Positions 7,108 through 9,014 of a stretch of DNA of 9,014 nt are shown piece after piece; positions within the stretch are counted from its first letter, which is position 1, and each line of letters opens with the position of its first letter. A program made the translations under genes and the position numbers. The stretch spans positions 1 to 9,014 of the forward strand of contig NVRR01000117.1 of assembly GCA_002732675.1 (NCBI GenBank). The letters are read 5' to 3'. A model generated the notes under the pieces. That model did no database searches and was not told the origin of the DNA. It was given only the letters and a program-made list of their open reading frames with translations. The stretch comes from Sneathiella sp. GTDB taxonomy: Bacteria > Pseudomonadota > Alphaproteobacteria > Sneathiellales > Sneathiellaceae.

Positions 7108-8016
7108 ATGTTTGTCGTTGCGGCGCTCTATAAATTTGTGGCTTTGCCTGACTATGAAGAACTACAAGGACAGCTGCTAACACTTTGTAAGGAAAACCAT
7201 ATTCAGGGAACCTTGTTGCTGGCGCAAGAGGGGATCAACGGGACGATCGCCGGCACGCGGGAGGCCATTGATACGCTGCTGACCTTTTTGAAGTCGGATC
7301 CACGATTCGATAGTCTTCAGCACAAAGAAGCCCTTAACGAGAGCCAGCCTTTTTATCGCATGAAAGTCCGGCTCAAGAAGGAAATCGTCACCCTGGGCGC
7401 GCCGGGTCTCGATCCGCGCAATTCCGTCGGCACCTATGTCAAGCCTGAGGACTGGAACGATTTGATTGCCGATCCCGATGTTCTTCTGGTGGATACGCGC
7501 AATGACTATGAGGTGGAAGTTGGTACCTTTAAGGGCGCCCTCAATCCCGAGACAAAAACCTTTCGGGAGTTTAAGGATTTCGTTGCAGAAAAACTCGATG
7601 CGACCACCCATAAAAAGGTTGCGATGTTCTGCACAGGCGGTATCCGCTGCGAAAAGTCTACGTCCTATCTACTCTCCAAGGGGTTCGAGGAAGTCTATCA
7701 TCTGGAAGGCGGTATCTTGCAGTATCTGGAAGATGTGCCGAAAGAGACAAGCACCTGGGAGGGCGAGTGTTTTGTCTTCGACCAGCGGGTGACCGTCAAT
7801 CATGATTTGGAGCAGGGGTCCTACGACCAATGCTACGCCTGCCGCTATCCCATCACCGATGAGGACAAAAACTCGCCTCTGTATGTCAAAGGTGTTGCCT
7901 GCCCGCGCTGCCATGACAGCTTGACCGAAGACCAGCAGCGCCGGTTTACGGAACGGCAAAAACAAATGGAACTGGCGGCAGGGCGCAACGAAATCCATCT
8001 TGGCAGCAAATCATAG
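7108..8016 (+). CDS. trhO: Oxygen-dependent tRNA uridine(34) hydroxylase TrhO (rhodanese-domain, YceA family)
   Basis: This is a 302-residue cytosolic enzyme that hydroxylates uridine 34 of tRNA anticodons to 5-hydroxyuridine, the first step toward (m)cmo5U wobble modification. The N-terminal domain (about 1-95) contains the family signature [16 protein letters not shown] (34-49). The central rhodanese domain includes VDTRNDYE (128-135) and the active-site loop CTGGIRC (175-181), with Cys175 as the expected catalytic residue. The conserved Cys-rich end has two CxxC pairs (242/245 and 265/268) after the FDQRV stretch. Length and motif order match the family. The start ATG at 7108 gives the standard short N-terminus [10 protein letters not shown]; only a weak GGAAA precedes it. 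The stop codon is one base from that of the convergent DUF1127 gene. It looks like a single-gene transcription unit. Confidence 0.95.
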   Translation: MFVVAALYKFVALPDYEELQGQLLTLCKENHIQGTLLLAQEGINGTIAGTREAIDTLLTFLKSDPRFDSLQHKEALNESQPFYRMKVRLKKEIVTLGAPGLDPRNSVGTYVKPEDWNDLIADPDVLLVDTRNDYEVEVGTFKGALNPETKTFREFKDFVAEKLDATTHKKVAMFCTGGIRCEKSTSYLLSKGFEEVYHLEGGILQYLEDVPKETSTWEGECFVFDQRVTVNHDLEQGSYDQCYACRYPITDEDKNSPLYVKGVACPRCHDSLTEDQQRRFTERQKQMELAAGRNEIHLGSKS

Positions 8017-8017
8017 A

Positions 8018-8320
8018 TTATTTGTCTCTCTTCTTGCGCGAATGCGCTGGCTGAGCCCTTCTGATTTCCAGCTCAACGAGGGCGGCCTGTGAATTTGACC
8101 GATCGGAAAGGGTTTGAATATCCCGCCGCTTAACGCCTATATCCCAGAGCGCGCGATCTTCAGCTAACAGGAGGTTTTTGCGGGAATTTCTGGCCCGGTG
8201 CCAGGCTTGATACTGCTGAAAAATGCTTTTCACGCCCGCAACAAGACGGTTTTCCGACTTGATATCAATGCGGGTGGCACAATAGCGCGTTTCACAAACT
8301 TCATTGATGGTGTCAGACAT
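8018..8320 (-). CDS. DUF1127 domain-containing small protein
   Basis: This 100-residue protein has the DUF1127 pattern at about residues 36-74: an aromatic/Arg-rich helix (YQAWHRARNSRKN) followed by LLAEDRALWDIGVKRRDI, matching the family's L-x-D-x-x-L-x-D-I-G-h-x-R-x-D-I core. The N-terminal part has two cysteines (9 and 14) and no clear homology. The tail is basic (RRAQPAHSRKKRDK). DUF1127 proteins are small arginine-rich proteins, and several in alphaproteobacteria act in RNA turnover and stress or metabolic adaptation. The role here is unknown. Start: ATG at 8320 has a perfectly placed GGAG, so the frame upstream to 8587, which would overlap the LysR gene, is not used. At 100 residues it is about twice the length of the smallest family members. 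It is divergent from the LysR gene, a common layout for a regulator and its target. Confidence 0.8.
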   Translation of the reverse strand: MSDTINEVCETRYCATRIDIKSENRLVAGVKSIFQQYQAWHRARNSRKNLLLAEDRALWDIGVKRRDIQTLSDRSNSQAALVELEIRRAQPAHSRKKRDK

Positions 8321-8327
8321 ATCAATT

Positions 8328-8331
8328 CTCC
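8328..8331 (-). promoter_or_regulatory. Ribosome binding site of the DUF1127 gene
   Basis: GGAG on the minus strand lies seven bases before ATG at 8320. It is the strongest Shine-Dalgarno in the right half of the window and decides the start of the DUF1127 gene against a longer upstream frame. Confidence 0.75.
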
Positions 8332-8363
8332 GTTTACAGACACCCTTTGTGGTATCCACCGCT

Positions 8364-8392
8364 ATATTTGGTGCTTTCTTTAATTCACTCAA
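8364..8392 (-). promoter_or_regulatory. Weak candidate promoter of the DUF1127 gene
   Basis: On the minus strand TTGAGT (8392-8387) is followed after 17 bases by AAATAT (8369-8364). The -10 match is poor (3 of 6). The -35 element sits inside inverted repeat 1 (8379-8402), so a protein bound there would affect it. Confidence 0.22.
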
Positions 8393-8402
8393 ACGAATTA
8401 AA
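8379..8402. promoter_or_regulatory. Inverted repeat 1, candidate LysR operator
   Basis: TTTAATTC and GAATTAAA are perfect 8-base arms around an 8-base spacer. The element lies in the gap between the divergent DUF1127 and LysR genes. LysR regulators usually bind interrupted dyads of this type, but the assignment is inferred from position. Confidence 0.5.
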
Positions 8403-8423
8403 TTGACCGTATTCATCAATTTA
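8399..8423. promoter_or_regulatory. Inverted repeat 2, candidate LysR operator over the LysR -35 box
   Basis: TAAATTGA and TCAATTTA are perfect 8-base arms around a 9-base spacer. The left arm shares four bases with repeat 1 and contains most of the candidate -35 box of the LysR gene. Binding here would block the LysR promoter, fitting the usual negative autoregulation of this family. Confidence 0.5.
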
Positions 8424-8431
8424 TCTAAATT
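8403..8431 (+). promoter_or_regulatory. Candidate sigma-70-type promoter of the LysR gene
   Basis: TTGACC (8403-8408, 5 of 6 to consensus) and TAAATT (8426-8431, 4 of 6) are separated by exactly 17 bases. Transcription would begin about seven bases after the -10 box, at or next to the A of the ATG at 8438, giving a leaderless or nearly leaderless mRNA. Confidence 0.5.
8418..8431. promoter_or_regulatory. Inverted repeat 3 over the LysR -10 box
   Basis: AATTTA and TAAATT are perfect 6-base arms with a 2-base centre. The right arm is the candidate -10 box. The left arm shares six bases with the right arm of repeat 2. In AT-rich DNA a dyad this short can arise by chance. Confidence 0.35.
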
Positions 8432-8437
8432 ATGTGG

Positions 8438-9014
8438 ATGACTGTTCAAAATCACATACGAGACCCGCGACAACTTCCCTCGCTTGAGATTGATGTGCTC
8501 AAAACCTTCGTCGCAATTGTTGAGACCGGTAGCTTTTCGAAAGCCGCGGATCAGGTCTATCGCAGCCCGTCCGCCGTCTCCATGCAAATTAAAAAACTGG
8601 AGGCTATCTTAGACCGCCCCCTGTTTCATCGGGATACACGTTCCGTGCAAATTACTTCTGACGGAGAGATGCTACTCAGTTATGCCCGCCGAATTCTATC
8701 GTTGAACAACGAAATCGTCAGTCATTTTATCTTGCCGGATATGACCGGCACGGTCCGCTTGGGTGCCGCAGAGGATTACGGTGTCCGGCTGCTGCCGGTC
8801 ATCCTCAGCCGCTTTGCCAAAAGCCATCCCAATGTTGCCGTAAATGTTGTCACGGATAGCGCGCATGCCATGACCAAGAGCCTGGAAGAGGGCCAGCTTG
8901 ACGTCGCTATAGTCACGACATCGACCCGGATGCCGAAAGCGCGGGGATCCATTATCCTGCTGGAAGAAAAACTCACCTGGGCCGGGCTGAAAGGCGGATG
9001 TGCCTATGAAAAGG
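8438..9014 (+). CDS. LysR-family transcriptional regulator, LrhA/HexA-like (3' end outside window)
   Basis: The first 192 residues of a LysR-type DNA-binding regulator are visible. The winged helix-turn-helix is at about 17-75, with LEIDVLKTFVAIVETGSFSKAAD and SPSAVSMQIKKLE, then PLFHRDTRSVQITSDGEMLLSYARRIL. A linker helix leads to the first half of the effector-binding domain, starting at GTVRLGAAEDYG (104-115) with EEGQLDVAIVT (150-160). The N-terminal wording (LDVLKTFV, YARRIL-LN) and the AEDYG-type effector start resemble the LrhA/HexA/PecT branch, whose known members control motility and virulence. That subgroup call is tentative. In-frame TAA at 8426-8428 limits the start to ATG 8432 or 8438. 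Neither has a Shine-Dalgarno. ATG 8438 is preferred because it coincides with the predicted transcription start. The likely target is its divergent DUF1127 neighbour, its own promoter, or both. Confidence 0.9.
   Translation, partial: MTVQNHIRDPRQLPSLEIDVLKTFVAIVETGSFSKAADQVYRSPSAVSMQIKKLEAILDRPLFHRDTRSVQITSDGEMLLSYARRILSLNNEIVSHFILPDMTGTVRLGAAEDYGVRLLPVILSRFAKSHPNVAVNVVTDSAHAMTKSLEEGQLDVAIVTTSTRMPKARGSIILLEEKLTWAGLKGGCAYEK

Noticed and set aside
8031..8050. Possible terminator hairpin (GCGC...GCGC) near the trhO/DUF1127 stops
   Set aside because: The arms are only four bases, no T-run follows on either strand, and the sequence is inside DUF1127 coding DNA.
8273..8290. Sigma-54 promoter-like TGGCAC
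   Set aside because: The -12 GC dinucleotide is not at the required 10-base spacing from the -24 GG, and the site is internal to the DUF1127 gene.
8018..8587. Longer 189-residue minus-strand frame containing the DUF1127 protein
   Set aside because: It would overlap the LysR coding start and both candidate promoters. The internal ATG at 8320 has an ideal GGAG, and residues upstream of it show no family similarity.

Overview
The window comes from an alphaproteobacterium. The evidence is a flagellar cluster in the order flbD, flhA, flhF, flhG, an FlbD-type sigma-54 activator, an alphaproteobacterial style of FlhF, and moderate-GC coding DNA. Genus cannot be read from the sequence. Relatives of Rhodospirillales, Sneathiellales or Emcibacterales are a guess from gene order. 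The FlhF/FlhG pair suggests polar flagellation.

Left part, 1-6664, + strand. This is a tightly packed flagellar operon. It opens with the 3' end of flbD (transcriptional control), followed by flhA (export gate), flhF and flhG (number and placement of polar flagella, coupled by an ATGA overlap), and a 605-residue protein with a FliK-like C-terminal domain. The last was identified from its motifs and context and is probably a hook-length control or related secreted flagellar protein.

Middle part, 6661-8320. This holds short housekeeping genes in alternating orientation: a YjbR/MmcQ-family gene (-), trhO for the tRNA U34 hydroxylase (+), and a 100-residue DUF1127 protein (-). Both convergent junctions are extremely tight (stop codons overlapping by 4 bases, and 1 base apart). 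No classical terminator is visible at either.

Right part, 8321-9014. A LysR-family regulator resembling the LrhA/HexA group runs off the right edge and is divergent from the DUF1127 gene. The 117 bases between them are AT-rich and carry three chained perfect inverted repeats that share arms. They also carry a good sigma-70-like promoter whose -10 box ends six bases before the second ATG of the LysR gene, which predicts a leaderless, autoregulated transcript. This is the most interesting regulatory structure here.

No mobile element, CRISPR array, tRNA or rRNA was seen. Most of the window is ordinary. The points worth a second look are the LysR/DUF1127 intergenic region, an apparent internal duplication in the FliK-like protein, and altered motifs in FlhF and FlhG.
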